From Hoyosella rhizosphaerae (lineage in GTDB: Bacteria > Actinomycetota > Actinomycetes > Mycobacteriales > Mycobacteriaceae): DNA of 64,000 bases. The first letter of the stretch is position 1; each line of letters opens with the position of its first letter. Below, piece after piece: positions 1 through 9,143 of the stretch. A program made the position numbers and the translations under genes. The notes beneath the pieces were generated by a model. The model did no database searches, was not told where the DNA came from, and was given only the letters and a program-made list of their open reading frames with translations. Location of the stretch: the NCBI RefSeq assembly GCF_014643175.1, contig NZ_BMJH01000002.1, forward strand, positions 372,001 through 436,000, written 5' to 3'.

Positions 1-668
1 GATTTGAGGTATGCCCCCAGCATCCGCTTGAGTTCAACGACCGCTTCGGGATGAGATTGCCCATCACGGACCGCGAAGTTCAACATCGAATACACCATGT
101 GCACGCACACCTCGGCGATCTTCTGGTTGTACTCCGGCCCTGCCGTTGGGAACAGTGGTTCGATCACACTCGATACTTGCTGTGCCAGCGTGCGCTCGTA
201 GATCACAGCGGTGGTCCGCGTCGCAGGCGTTGATTGCACGGCCAGCCACACGGCGCGCCTCGATGGATCGCGGAGCCACAAGTTCGCCAAGTGGTCGAGA
301 AACCTGTTCAGCAACTCTGGCCACTCCAGGGCGGGAACTTCGGTCGCGAATGCCGCAAGTTCACGCTGTACCGCAACGAGGTCTTGGCGGTCGAGTTCGC
401 ACACAATGACGTACTTATTGGCGAAGAACTGATACAACGTACCGATCGGTACACCCGCACGTTGGGCGACTTCCTCGCACGTAAACGACTCGAAACCTTC
501 GTCCACGAGCAGGTTGCGCGAAGCCGAAAGAATCGCTTCGAACTTGCGGCGGCTGCGTTCCTGCGCTGGTCGGCGGCGGGGCAGTAGTTCCTCTGGCGCG
601 CCCGCCGGTTCCGGAATCGACGCCGCAGGTCGCGCAGTGCGTGACGATCTGCTCAGCGATGATTCCAC
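1..668 (-). CDS. TetR-family transcriptional regulator (3' end outside window)
   Basis: Reading the minus strand from about 668 down to the window edge gives a continuous frame with a TetR DNA-binding region. A basic stretch (RRRPAQERSRRKFEAIL) leads into a helix-turn-helix containing FTCEEVAQRAGVPIGTLYQF. The rest is a helical ligand-binding domain that runs off position 1, so the C-terminus is missing. The GTG at 668 is the only plausible start found and has no clear ribosome binding site. This puts about 45 Arg/Ser/Pro-rich residues before the helix-turn-helix. The regulated gene is probably outside the window. Confidence 0.7.
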   Translation of the reverse strand, partial: MESSLSRSSRTARPAASIPEPAGAPEELLPRRRPAQERSRRKFEAILSASRNLLVDEGFESFTCEEVAQRAGVPIGTLYQFFANKYVIVCELDRQDLVAVQRELAAFATEVPALEWPELLNRFLDHLANLWLRDPSRRAVWLAVQSTPATRTTAVIYERTLAQQVSSVIEPLFPTAGPEYNQKIAEVCVHMVYSMLNFAVRDGQSHPEAVVELKRMLGAYLK

Positions 669-764
669 GCCCCGAAGGATATCGGTATGTCGCAGATATT
701 TCTCGGAACCTAGTGTGGTCGTTCACTTTGGTGCGGCTCGATTCGGGTGGCCGACTTTGCCCAT

Positions 765-833
765 GCTCCCACTTTTGACGGACGCTCCCACTTTTTCAGT
801 GCAAAAGTGGGAGCGTTTGCACAAAGTGGGAGC
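765..833. repeat. Four copies of a GCTCCCACTTT motif, two in each orientation
   Basis: The 11-12-base core GCTCCCACTTTT occurs at 765-776 and 784-795. Its reverse complement occurs at 803-814 and 823-833. The inner pair forms a perfect 14-bp stem (782-795 with 803-816) around a 7-base loop. The array lies between the end of the 892-1776 gene and the divergent TetR gene. It could terminate the minus-strand gene or bind a protein. There is no U-rich tail, so a simple intrinsic terminator is not the obvious reading. Confidence 0.75.
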
Positions 834-884
834 GTCACCGGGAGGGGCCCGGCCCGGCGCTACCGTCATCGGGAGGGGCCCGGC
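834..884. repeat. Two direct copies of a 20-base GC-rich unit
   Basis: GTCACCGGGAGGGGCCCGGC at 834-853 recurs at 865-884 with one change (C to T). The spacing is 31 bases. It adjoins the inverted array at 765-833 and ends just before the stop codon of the minus-strand gene at 892. Each copy contains a short GGGCCC palindrome. Confidence 0.7.
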
Positions 885-891
885 GCCAACG

Positions 892-1776
892 TCACCCGCC
901 GAAGCGCCGCGCGAGTGCAATGGCCCGCTGAAACCGTTCATAGATCACGGCCGGATCCGCCAGGTCGGCCCACGTCCAGCGCACTGTGAGCCATCCTTCG
1001 CCGCGGATTCGGTCTTCGCGCTGCTTCTCTCGCCACAACACGTCTTCGAGGTTTGCGTCGCCATTGAGGGCGCGACCGTACTTGACCTTGCCGTCAAACT
1101 CCCCAGCGATGCGCAGCGACTCCAGCGCGAAATCCACTCTCGCGAGCAATCGGCGTGAAAGCGAATCGCGGATCTCGTGCTGGATCGAAAGCGCAGGCAG
1201 GTCCATCGCGAGCAACACAGCGCGGCTACGGGATTCGCCGACACTTTCGCTACGTGCGTCCAACTGGTCGAGGACGGTTCGGGCCTTGCCTATTCCGCGC
1301 CAACCACGCATGTCCTCCACCACTGCCGCAATCGCTGCCAGGGTGGTGCGTTGGTGCCGTAGTGCGTAGTCACCGGTGACGAATACGGATTCGGCATCAG
1401 CGGTGCGTGCGATGTCAACAAGGAGCCGCTCAACTGTGTTGACGGCGATGCCTTCGCGTTGTGTGATGTGGTCCGCGGGCAGTGGTGCTCGGTGGAGTGT
1501 GCGCCGGTTGCTCGATTTTCCGCTAGCGGTTGAATCGCGGGTGACATGGATAGCGTCGAGAGGCAAACCCCAAGTGGGCAGCCCGTGGAGTAGTGCTGCT
1601 GTGACATGACTCCCGACGGTGCCGCGGGTGCTGGCGGCGATGAGTTGCCGAGCGACCGTCAGGTGTGTCTGTGCGGCTGTGTGCGATGTCGGTAGGTAGA
1701 AGCCGTGGTGTGTGCGGTGCAAACCCTGGGAGGTGAGCGCCAAACGGATGCTGCGGTCGGTCAGTCCTGCGCGCAA
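892..1776 (-). CDS. DUF559-type nuclease-like protein with AbiEi-like N-terminus
   Basis: The 294-residue product resembles the common actinobacterial proteins that join a winged-helix segment like that of type IV antitoxins (AbiEi) to a C-terminal domain of the DUF559/Vsr-like endonuclease fold. The C-terminal part contains RVDFALESLRIAGEFDGKVKY, with the acidic and lysine residues expected at such a site, followed by a WREKQREDRIR helix. No toxin partner lies next to it, so an antitoxin role is not supported. The start is uncertain. TTG at 1776 is the nearest start codon, but similar residues continue upstream (an LPTNRQLAL-type stretch) without a good start. The true N-terminus may be longer, or slightly decayed. 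Confidence 0.65.
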   Translation of the reverse strand: MRAGLTDRSIRLALTSQGLHRTHHGFYLPTSHTAAQTHLTVARQLIAASTRGTVGSHVTAALLHGLPTWGLPLDAIHVTRDSTASGKSSNRRTLHRAPLPADHITQREGIAVNTVERLLVDIARTADAESVFVTGDYALRHQRTTLAAIAAVVEDMRGWRGIGKARTVLDQLDARSESVGESRSRAVLLAMDLPALSIQHEIRDSLSRRLLARVDFALESLRIAGEFDGKVKYGRALNGDANLEDVLWREKQREDRIRGEGWLTVRWTWADLADPAVIYERFQRAIALARRFGG

Positions 1777-1898
1777 TGCGAGCTGACGATTGGTGGGGAG
1801 TTGGTGGGGTGCCGCATGAACAATGACACCCCGCCAGACCGGCGGGTGCGCTCCGCGGCAGAAATGCTGTGGATAACAACACCCGTGTGGACAACTTC

Positions 1899-2372
1899 TT
1901 AGACGTCGAGGTCGCGTCGCAGTTTTGCTACGTGCCCGGTGGCGCGGACGTTGTACTGGGCTTGTTCGACGGCGCCGTTTTCGTTGATGAGGAACGTCGA
2001 GCGGATTACCCCTTGGACAACTTTGCCGTACATTTTCTTCTCACCGAACGCGCCCCACGCTGTCAGGGTTTCTTTCGACGGGTCGGAAAGTAGTGGGAAG
2101 TTGAGTTCCTCTTTGTCGCGGAATTTCGCGAGCTTTTCGGGTTTATCCGGTGAGATGCCGACGATGTCGAGTCCGGCTTCGTTGAGTTCCGCGAGGTTGT
2201 CACGGAAATCGCATGCTTGTTTGGTGCAACCGGGAGTGCTTGCGGCTGGGTAGAAGTAGACGATTACTTTGCGTCCGCGGTAGTCACTGAGTGAGACGTG
2301 GTTGCCGTCTGCGTCAGGAAGAGTGAAGTTTGGTGCGGTGTCGCCGGGGGAGAGTCGGTTATTGTCAGTCAC
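1899..2372 (-). CDS. bcp: Thioredoxin-dependent peroxiredoxin, Bcp/PrxQ type
   Basis: This 157-residue cytosolic peroxidase would reduce hydrogen peroxide and organic hydroperoxides with thioredoxin as electron donor. The peroxidatic cysteine lies in AASTPGCTKQACDFRDN. The second cysteine, five residues on, is the resolving cysteine typical of the atypical two-Cys PrxQ group. The PNFTLPDADG start and the ISPDKPEKLAKF segment are also characteristic. I chose the GTG at 2372 (VTDNNRLSPGD), because the upstream ATG would add residues not usual for the family. It is divergent from the DUF3618 gene across a short shared promoter region. Confidence 0.9.
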   Translation of the reverse strand: MTDNNRLSPGDTAPNFTLPDADGNHVSLSDYRGRKVIVYFYPAASTPGCTKQACDFRDNLAELNEAGLDIVGISPDKPEKLAKFRDKEELNFPLLSDPSKETLTAWGAFGEKKMYGKVVQGVIRSTFLINENGAVEQAQYNVRATGHVAKLRRDLDV

Positions 2373-2418
2373 ACTAGGCAAGGTTAGGCGAAAATACACG
2401 ACTTGGTGTCCTAGTGTG
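2370..2418. promoter_or_regulatory. Inverted repeat in the bcp / DUF3618 divergent promoter
   Basis: CACACTAGG at 2370-2378 and CCTAGTGTG at 2410-2418 form a perfect 9-bp inverted repeat 31 bases apart. The left arm covers the bcp start codon. Copies of TAGGC also occur at 2374 and around 2384. The arrangement suits a regulator binding site shared by both genes, but no regulator is identified. Confidence 0.4.
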
Positions 2419-2463
2419 TTCTAACATTAGGCGCCGAAAGACTTCTCAGCTGATGGAGGACAT

Positions 2464-2685
2464 GTGTCCAGAAACCCCGAAAGCATTGAGCGCGACATTG
2501 AGCGGGCTCGGGAGCAGCTTGCGAGCACGCTTGACGAGTTGGTGGTGCGTGCGGATCCCCGGCGTGCCGTTGACAACGTGAAGGCGCGTGTTATTGCGAA
2601 GTCGGAAGAGCCGGAAGTTCGCATGGCCGTTGCTGGCGTTGGTGTGTTGTTTGTGCTGTTCGTTTTGTGGCGGATTTTCCGCTAA
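2464..2685 (+). CDS. DUF3618 single-pass membrane protein
   Basis: This 73-residue protein has the DUF3618 pattern: an N-terminal SIERDIERAREQLASTLDEL helix, a PRRAVDNVKARV middle, and one C-terminal transmembrane helix (VAGVGVLFVLFVLWRIFR). The family is widespread in actinobacteria and has no established function. The start is GTG with a GGAGG-like site just upstream, in the sequence TGGAGGACATGTG. In Mycobacteriales the gene is commonly found beside bcp, as here. Confidence 0.85.
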   Translation: MSRNPESIERDIERAREQLASTLDELVVRADPRRAVDNVKARVIAKSEEPEVRMAVAGVGVLFVLFVLWRIFR

Positions 2686-2732
2686 CGCTGCTTAAGCGTT
2701 TTCTGGGGCGGGTGGTGCGGGTTTTCCTCGCG

Positions 2733-2795
2733 CTGCCCGCCCTTAGTGCTGCCCGCCCTTAGCGCTGCCCGCCCTTAGCGCTGCCCGCTCTAACG
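2733..2795. repeat. 16-bp tandem repeat, about four units
   Basis: The unit CTGCCCGCCCTTAGCG repeats at 2733-2748 (one difference), 2749-2764, 2765-2780 and 2781-2795 (last copy degenerate). It occupies the space between the DUF3618 gene and the convergent TetR gene, and its last copy runs into the TetR stop codon. Confidence 0.85.
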
Positions 2796-3449
2796 CTTTG
2801 ACCAGTGCGAAATTCCGACGGCGATCAACTTAAGTTGATTTTCGCCGCGCTGGATGATGTCGCGTTCTTCTGCTGGGTTGCGGTGGTCGGCCCGTAAGAG
2901 GTCGTCGATGATGGCGAGGATTGTTTGGACGATGAGGTCTGAGACCCATTCGATGTCGTCGTATTCCCAGTCCCGCATTGCGGGGGATCGGCCGAGGTCG
3001 GCGGCGAGTTCTCTGCCGAAGAGGCGTAGTTCGATGGCGATTGCGCGTCTGATTTCGACGGCGCCGCCGTATCTCTCTTGCGAGATGAAGCGGAATTCGC
3101 GTTCGTGGTCGCGTACTTGGCGCGCGATGATGGTCAGTGAGTTGTGTACATCGAGTGCGTCTATGTTGCGGCGTGCGTCGCGAAGGATTTGGCGGAGGGC
3201 CTTGGCGCTCATTTCGACGAGGTTGACACCGAGGTGTTCCATCGAGTCGAAATGCCTGTAGAACGCAGTGGGTACGATGCCGACTGCGCGTGTTACTTCC
3301 CGCAGCGACACGCTCGAGAAGCTGCGGTCATCGAGTAGTTCCAACGTCCCGTCGAGGAGTGCCTGGCGGGTCCGTTCTTTGCGTTCTGATCTGGTTCCGG
3401 GCCCTGTCACGGGGATCAGTTTAGTTGGAATTGGTCCGGTGTACGCCAT
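2790..3449 (-). CDS. TetR-family regulator, DesT/MadR-like, of the adjacent desaturase operon
   Basis: The 219-residue protein has a basic N-terminus (RSERKERTRQALLDGTLELL) and a TetR helix-turn-helix (VSLREVTRAVGIVPTAFYRHF), followed by a helical sensor domain rich in acidic residues. It is divergently placed against a ferredoxin-reductase/desaturase operon. In Pseudomonas the TetR regulator DesT sits beside and represses desCB, an equivalent desaturase/reductase pair, and mycobacterial MadR has a similar role. Control of membrane lipid unsaturation in response to acyl-CoA is therefore inferred from context. The ATG at 3449 lacks a strong ribosome binding site. A GTG near 3413 is an alternative. 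Confidence 0.85.
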   Translation of the reverse strand: MAYTGPIPTKLIPVTGPGTRSERKERTRQALLDGTLELLDDRSFSSVSLREVTRAVGIVPTAFYRHFDSMEHLGVNLVEMSAKALRQILRDARRNIDALDVHNSLTIIARQVRDHEREFRFISQERYGGAVEIRRAIAIELRLFGRELAADLGRSPAMRDWEYDDIEWVSDLIVQTILAIIDDLLRADHRNPAEERDIIQRGENQLKLIAVGISHWSKR

Positions 3450-3515
3450 GACACTGTCGCGGGGATCACGTTGGTGGCTGTTGACATGGGGGTCTTTCCT
3501 GGCGCAAAGTATTGG

Positions 3516-3532
3516 GTGTACACACGTTCACT
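3516..3532. promoter_or_regulatory. Possible operator for the DesT-like regulator
   Basis: The 17 bases GTGTACACACGTTCACT form an imperfect palindrome in the divergent promoter of the TetR gene and the desaturase operon. The reverse strand reads AGTGAACG then TGTGTACAC. From memory this half-site resembles the DesT site of Pseudomonas. Its position and shape suit an autoregulatory operator. Confidence 0.4.
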
Positions 3533-3597
3533 GAAAGTTAGGGCAACGGTTCGTCCCGGAATCGGGCCTCAGGTTCAGCTACGATGAGGAGATTAAA

Positions 3598-4761
3598 ATG
3601 ACCACATCGATTACGCCGCGGTCCCTTCCCACCCGACCCAACCCGCCGCGTTTCGGCAAAACAGCCAAGAGCATCCTGAAGCGTCGCTTCTCGGTGGTCG
3701 ACCTCTTCGAGGCCATGGCAACGCCACACGCTGTGGATCGTTACCTTGAACTGGTTAACCCAATGGTGACGGTGCGTGACCTGCGCGCCAAGATCACCAG
3801 GGTCGACCGTCAGACTAAGGACACTGTCACCCTCGAGCTTCGCCCCACACGTCAGTGGAAGGGCTTTGAAGCCGGACAGTTCGTTCAGATCGGTGTTGTT
3901 GTTGACGGTGTGCGGCACACTCGGTGCTTCTCACCGGCGAACTCAGTGCACAGGCGTGACGGACGAATCGAATTAACTATCAAGGCCCACGCCGATGGTT
4001 TCGTTTCCCGCTACCTTCGCGAAAACGCAGAACCGGGACTTGTGGTTGAGCTATCGCAGGCAGCCGGCGTGTTTAAGCTTCCCGAGCAGCGCCCTGACAA
4101 GGTCGTCCTCCTCTCCGGTGGTAGTGGCATCACTCCAGTGCTGTCGATGCTTCGCACCTTGGTCGACGAGGGGCACGAGGGTGACATCACTTTCTTGCAC
4201 TACTGCGACACGGTCAACGATGTACCGCACGCAGACGCGCTTCGCGAGATTGCCCGCGAGAACAAGAACGTCACTCTACTTATCGCATCGACACTGCCTG
4301 GCGGCGGCGGCGACCTGCAAGGGTTCTTCGGAACTGAGCATGTCGACATCGCAGCGCCGTGGCTTGCCGAAGCACAAACTTTCCTCTGCGGACCGCCTCC
4401 GATGATGAACGCGATCCGCAAGTATTACGACGAACGCGACCTCGGCGACCGCCTCCATACAGAGGAGTTCCAGGTAGCTTCCACTGTCATCGATGACATC
4501 GAGGAAGCAACAGGCACGATCAACTTCTCAAGCAGCAGCGTGGAGAAAGAGAACGCAGGCTCGAGTTTGCTGGAAGAAGCCGAAGCGGCTGGTCTCAGTC
4601 CAGAATTCGGCTGCCGGATGGGTATTTGCTTCACCTGCACCGCAGTGAAGAAGTCCGGTTGCACCAAGAGCCTGCTTACCGGTGAAATCAATGACACTTC
4701 CGACGAGCCCATCCAACTGTGCGTGTCCCGCGCGGTGGGTGACGTTGAGATCGACATCTAG
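3598..4761 (+). CDS. Ferredoxin/flavodoxin reductase-type oxidoreductase, electron donor to the desaturase
   Basis: This 387-residue protein corresponds to the M. tuberculosis Rv3230c type, which supplies electrons to DesA3. An FAD-binding barrel carries the RCFSPAN motif near residue 110. A nucleotide-binding region has LLSGGSGITPVLSML and LCGPPPMM. A C-terminal plant-type [2Fe-2S] domain has the ligands CRMGICFTC and a later LCVS cysteine. It would move electrons from NAD(P)H through FAD and the cluster to the diiron desaturase. A good ribosome binding site (GAGGAG) precedes the ATG. The desaturase gene starts 110 bases downstream on the same strand. Confidence 0.92.
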   Translation: MTTSITPRSLPTRPNPPRFGKTAKSILKRRFSVVDLFEAMATPHAVDRYLELVNPMVTVRDLRAKITRVDRQTKDTVTLELRPTRQWKGFEAGQFVQIGVVVDGVRHTRCFSPANSVHRRDGRIELTIKAHADGFVSRYLRENAEPGLVVELSQAAGVFKLPEQRPDKVVLLSGGSGITPVLSMLRTLVDEGHEGDITFLHYCDTVNDVPHADALREIARENKNVTLLIASTLPGGGGDLQGFFGTEHVDIAAPWLAEAQTFLCGPPPMMNAIRKYYDERDLGDRLHTEEFQVASTVIDDIEEATGTINFSSSSVEKENAGSSLLEEAEAAGLSPEFGCRMGICFTCTAVKKSGCTKSLLTGEINDTSDEPIQLCVSRAVGDVEIDI

Positions 4762-4871
4762 TTACTGCTCCTGAGTCGCACTGCGACTCCCTCTCGCCAA
4801 AATCCAAGTTCAACGCCTGTGACGGTATCTCCATGCCAAAAACGGGCAGGAAACACTGAAGGAGAAACACC

Positions 4872-6134
4872 ATGGCTGTTATCAACTTCCCCGTATCGGC
4901 TCCGACACTTCCCGGTCGCGAACTTCGCCGTAAGGCAGCTTCGGCGGCTAAGTCCGGACTTTCGAAGGCCCCTATCGCTGGCCGCGTCTTCCGCGAAGAC
5001 GCTCCGCAAGCCGCTAAGGAGCCTGTGCGCATTACGTCCGAGCAGGTCGAAGAATTCGGCAAGGCGCTCGATGAGCTTCGTGCCCGAGTAGTTGCCGACC
5101 TCGGCGATCGGGATCGCGAATACATCTACAACGTCATCAAGGCCCAGCGCGCCCTTGAGGTAGCAGGTCGCGGCCTGATGTATGTATTGCCTGCGTGGCC
5201 GATCGCAGTTCTGTCGCTTGGACTGGCGAAGATTCTGGACAACATGGAAATCGGCCACAACGTGATGCATGGCCAGTACGACTGGATGCGCGAAAAGGGT
5301 CTCAACTCACGCGTCTTCGATTGGGACAATGTGTGCCCAGCTGATCAGTGGCGCCACTCGCACAACTACATGCACCACACCTTTACCAACATCCTCGACA
5401 TGGACCGCGACATTGGTTACGGGATCCTGCGTATGGACAAGGACCAGAAGTGGCACCCCTACTTCCTCGGCAACCCGGTCTACGCATTCCTGCTGATGAC
5501 GTTCTTCGAGTGGGGCGTGATGCTCCACGACATGCACGCCGAGGAGGTTGTGCAGGGCAAGCGTGACATGCGCGAAGTTGCGAAGCTGGCTAAAGGCTGG
5601 GTTCGCAAGGCAACGCCACAGGTGCTGAAGGACTACGTGATCTTCCCGGCGCTGACCGGTCCGTTGTTCCCAACGACTCTCGTGGGCAACGCTGCAGCGA
5701 ACCTCATCCGCAACGTGTGGACCTACAGCATCATTTTCTGTGGACACTTCCCCAACGGTGTTCAGGTGTTCACACAGGAAGAGACTGCCAACGAGACTCG
5801 CGCCGAATGGTACCTGCGCCAGATGCTCGGGTCAGCGAACATCGAGGGTGGCAACTTGTTCCACATCTTGTCGGGCAACTTGTCGCACCAAATTGAGCAC
5901 CACATCTTCCCGGACATCCCAGCGTTCCGTTACCCAGAGATGTCAGTTGAGGTTGAGGCGTTGGCCAAGAAGTACGGCCTTCCTTACAACAAGGGCAGCT
6001 TCCTCGGCCAGATCAGCTCAGTGTGGGTGAAGATCTTCAAGCTCGCTCTTCCAGACTCACTTGTTCGCCACGATGAGCCAGCCGGTGTGCTGATTGAGCG
6101 CAAGACGGAAGTTGAAGCCACCACAGCTGCCTGA
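4872..6134 (+). CDS. desA3: Membrane acyl-CoA (stearoyl) desaturase, DesA3-like
   Basis: The 420-residue integral-membrane diiron enzyme would insert a cis double bond into saturated acyl-CoA, giving oleate-type chains for membrane lipids. All three histidine boxes are present: HNVMHG, HSHNYMHH and HQIEHH (followed by IFPD). Hydrophobic segments lie around residues 95-115 and in the second half. The ATG follows AAGGAGAAACACC. It forms an operon with the upstream reductase gene and ends at the strong terminator at 6158-6187. A paralogue lies at 15510-16805. Confidence 0.92.
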   Translation: MAVINFPVSAPTLPGRELRRKAASAAKSGLSKAPIAGRVFREDAPQAAKEPVRITSEQVEEFGKALDELRARVVADLGDRDREYIYNVIKAQRALEVAGRGLMYVLPAWPIAVLSLGLAKILDNMEIGHNVMHGQYDWMREKGLNSRVFDWDNVCPADQWRHSHNYMHHTFTNILDMDRDIGYGILRMDKDQKWHPYFLGNPVYAFLLMTFFEWGVMLHDMHAEEVVQGKRDMREVAKLAKGWVRKATPQVLKDYVIFPALTGPLFPTTLVGNAAANLIRNVWTYSIIFCGHFPNGVQVFTQEETANETRAEWYLRQMLGSANIEGGNLFHILSGNLSHQIEHHIFPDIPAFRYPEMSVEVEALAKKYGLPYNKGSFLGQISSVWVKIFKLALPDSLVRHDEPAGVLIERKTEVEATTAA

Positions 6135-6157
6135 ACTACTGCAGCAGCATAAGAATT

Positions 6158-6187
6158 AGCCCGGATGGGGATTACCCCATCCGGGCT
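6158..6187. terminator. Intrinsic terminator between desA3 and gdhA
   Basis: A perfect 13-bp stem (6158-6170 pairing with 6175-6187) closes an ATTA loop and is followed by TTTCTT. It can serve both converging genes. Confidence 0.9.
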
Positions 6188-6206
6188 TTCTTGTATGGGA
6201 CGGCTG

Positions 6207-7568
<1,362 letters not shown>

Positions 7569-7703
7569 TTATGCGTTACGTCGTCAATTTTGGCAAGGCC
7601 TGGTAACAACTTCGCGTAACACGCAAATAGTACGGCGGGCTGACTGGGAGCGCTGAGATGGTCAATTCGACCTACAGTGGTTCGTGAGATGTGGAGGAGT
7701 GCC

Positions 7704-9143
7704 ATGCTGGTTCGGTCAGCTATCAGGGCGGGTGTGGTTGTGGCGTTGTCATTGACGACGGTTGCGGCCCTAACTGTTTCTGGTCAGTCTGCTCCTGTAC
7801 GCGCGCAGGGCGCTGAGGCGCAGGTGTGGCTCACGACAGGCGATCGTTCGGTGACGTTGCAGCAGGTCGCATCGGTGCCGCTCACGTCGCGCAAGGCGTC
7901 GGGTCCGAATGTGATTACGGTGAATCCCACGAGCCGACATCAGGTGATCACAGGTTTCGGTGCTTCGATAACAGGTGCGTCTGCATTCAATATCGCGTCC
8001 CTGTCTGCGGAGGCACGAGCAGAGTTGATGTCAGAACTGTTCAACCCCAACACTGGGATTGGTTTGAACTACCTGCGTCAGCCAATGGGCGCGTCAGATT
8101 TCAACGCTCCTGGTGACTTGTACACGTATCAGGACGAGTTGGACCCCGATGCGGATGATCACGGATTTTCAGTTGATATCGATGAGCAACTCGGTATTTT
8201 GCCGCTCATTCGTGAAGCATTAAGTGAAAATCCTGGGCTCCGTGTGATGGGAACACCGTGGAGCGCTCCGGCCTGGATGAAGAGCAGCGGCGACCTCCGA
8301 GGCGGTGCCCTAAACCCTGAGTCGATGTCCGAATATGCTCAGTACTTTGTTCGGTTTGTGGAGCAATATCGGGAACGCGGTGTAGCCGTTCAGATGGTAA
8401 CTCCAGGTAACGAACCGCTTTTCGCGAATCCAAAGTACCCGTCGATGCAGATGGGTACCGAACAGCAGGCTGAATTCGTTCGCGAACTGGATTCTGCGTT
8501 CAGCGACGCCAATCTCGATACGGAAATTTTGGTGTTTGATCACAACTGGTCAGACGCGTGGTACGCCGCCGATGTGCTCAACAAAACTGCCGACGTCGAA
8601 AGGGTAGTGGGCGCCGCCTTCCACTGCTATCACGGCGACCCATCGGCTCAGACCCAGGTCATTGCAGCTGGAAAACGCGTGATGGTGACGGAATGCACCG
8701 GAGTGCGGTCGTCGGACACATTTTTGCACACGCTGCTGTGGCAGTTTCAGAATCTGATCGTCGAAAGTTCACGCAACGGCAGTGAGGGCACCACCTTGTG
8801 GAACCTCGCTCTGGATGCTGAGGGCGGGCCACACCAAGGGTATTGCGACGACCGTTGCCGCGGGGTTGTTGAGGTTGCGGATGGTACTTACTCACTCAAC
8901 GCTGAATATTATGTCTTGGGGCATGCGAGCAAGTTTGTGAAGCCAGGGGCGGTCCGTCTCGGGTCTAACAGCGGAACTGGTTCGAACTCGTTGCGCAATG
9001 TCGCCTTCGAAAATCCAGATGGCAGTCGCGTGGTTTTGTTGATGAACCCATCAGGTCGGTCGCAGCGCTATTCCGTCACCGACGGTGCGGTGACAATGCA
9101 GGCGGACATTGAGGGAAACTCAGTCGCGACGATTGTGTGGTGA
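7704..9143 (+). CDS. Secreted glycoside hydrolase family 30 protein (glucosylceramidase-like)
   Basis: The 479-residue product starts with a Sec signal peptide (basic LVRSAIRAG, hydrophobic VVVALSLTTVAALTVSG, cleavage near VRAQGA). A GH30 barrel with a C-terminal beta domain follows. The acid/base glutamate is in TPGNEP and the nucleophile in VTECTG. The family includes glucosylceramidases, beta-1,6-glucanases and xylanases, so the substrate is not predictable. I chose ATG 7704 over the upstream GTG because GGAGG sits at the right distance. It converges on the glycosyltransferase operon with a 24-base 3' overlap, which suggests it may trim or recycle that operon's polysaccharide. Confidence 0.88.
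   Translation: MLVRSAIRAGVVVALSLTTVAALTVSGQSAPVRAQGAEAQVWLTTGDRSVTLQQVASVPLTSRKASGPNVITVNPTSRHQVITGFGASITGASAFNIASLSAEARAELMSELFNPNTGIGLNYLRQPMGASDFNAPGDLYTYQDELDPDADDHGFSVDIDEQLGILPLIREALSENPGLRVMGTPWSAPAWMKSSGDLRGGALNPESMSEYAQYFVRFVEQYRERGVAVQMVTPGNEPLFANPKYPSMQMGTEQQAEFVRELDSAFSDANLDTEILVFDHNWSDAWYAADVLNKTADVERVVGAAFHCYHGDPSAQTQVIAAGKRVMVTECTGVRSSDTFLHTLLWQFQNLIVESSRNGSEGTTLWNLALDAEGGPHQGYCDDRCRGVVEVADGTYSLNAEYYVLGHASKFVKPGAVRLGSNSGTGSNSLRNVAFENPDGSRVVLLMNPSGRSQRYSVTDGAVTMQADIEGNSVATIVW

Noticed and set aside
892-1776. Possible type IV toxin-antitoxin system around the AbiEi-like protein
   Set aside because: No nucleotidyltransferase toxin (AbiEii) gene lies next to it. DUF559-type proteins of this form are common singly in actinobacteria.
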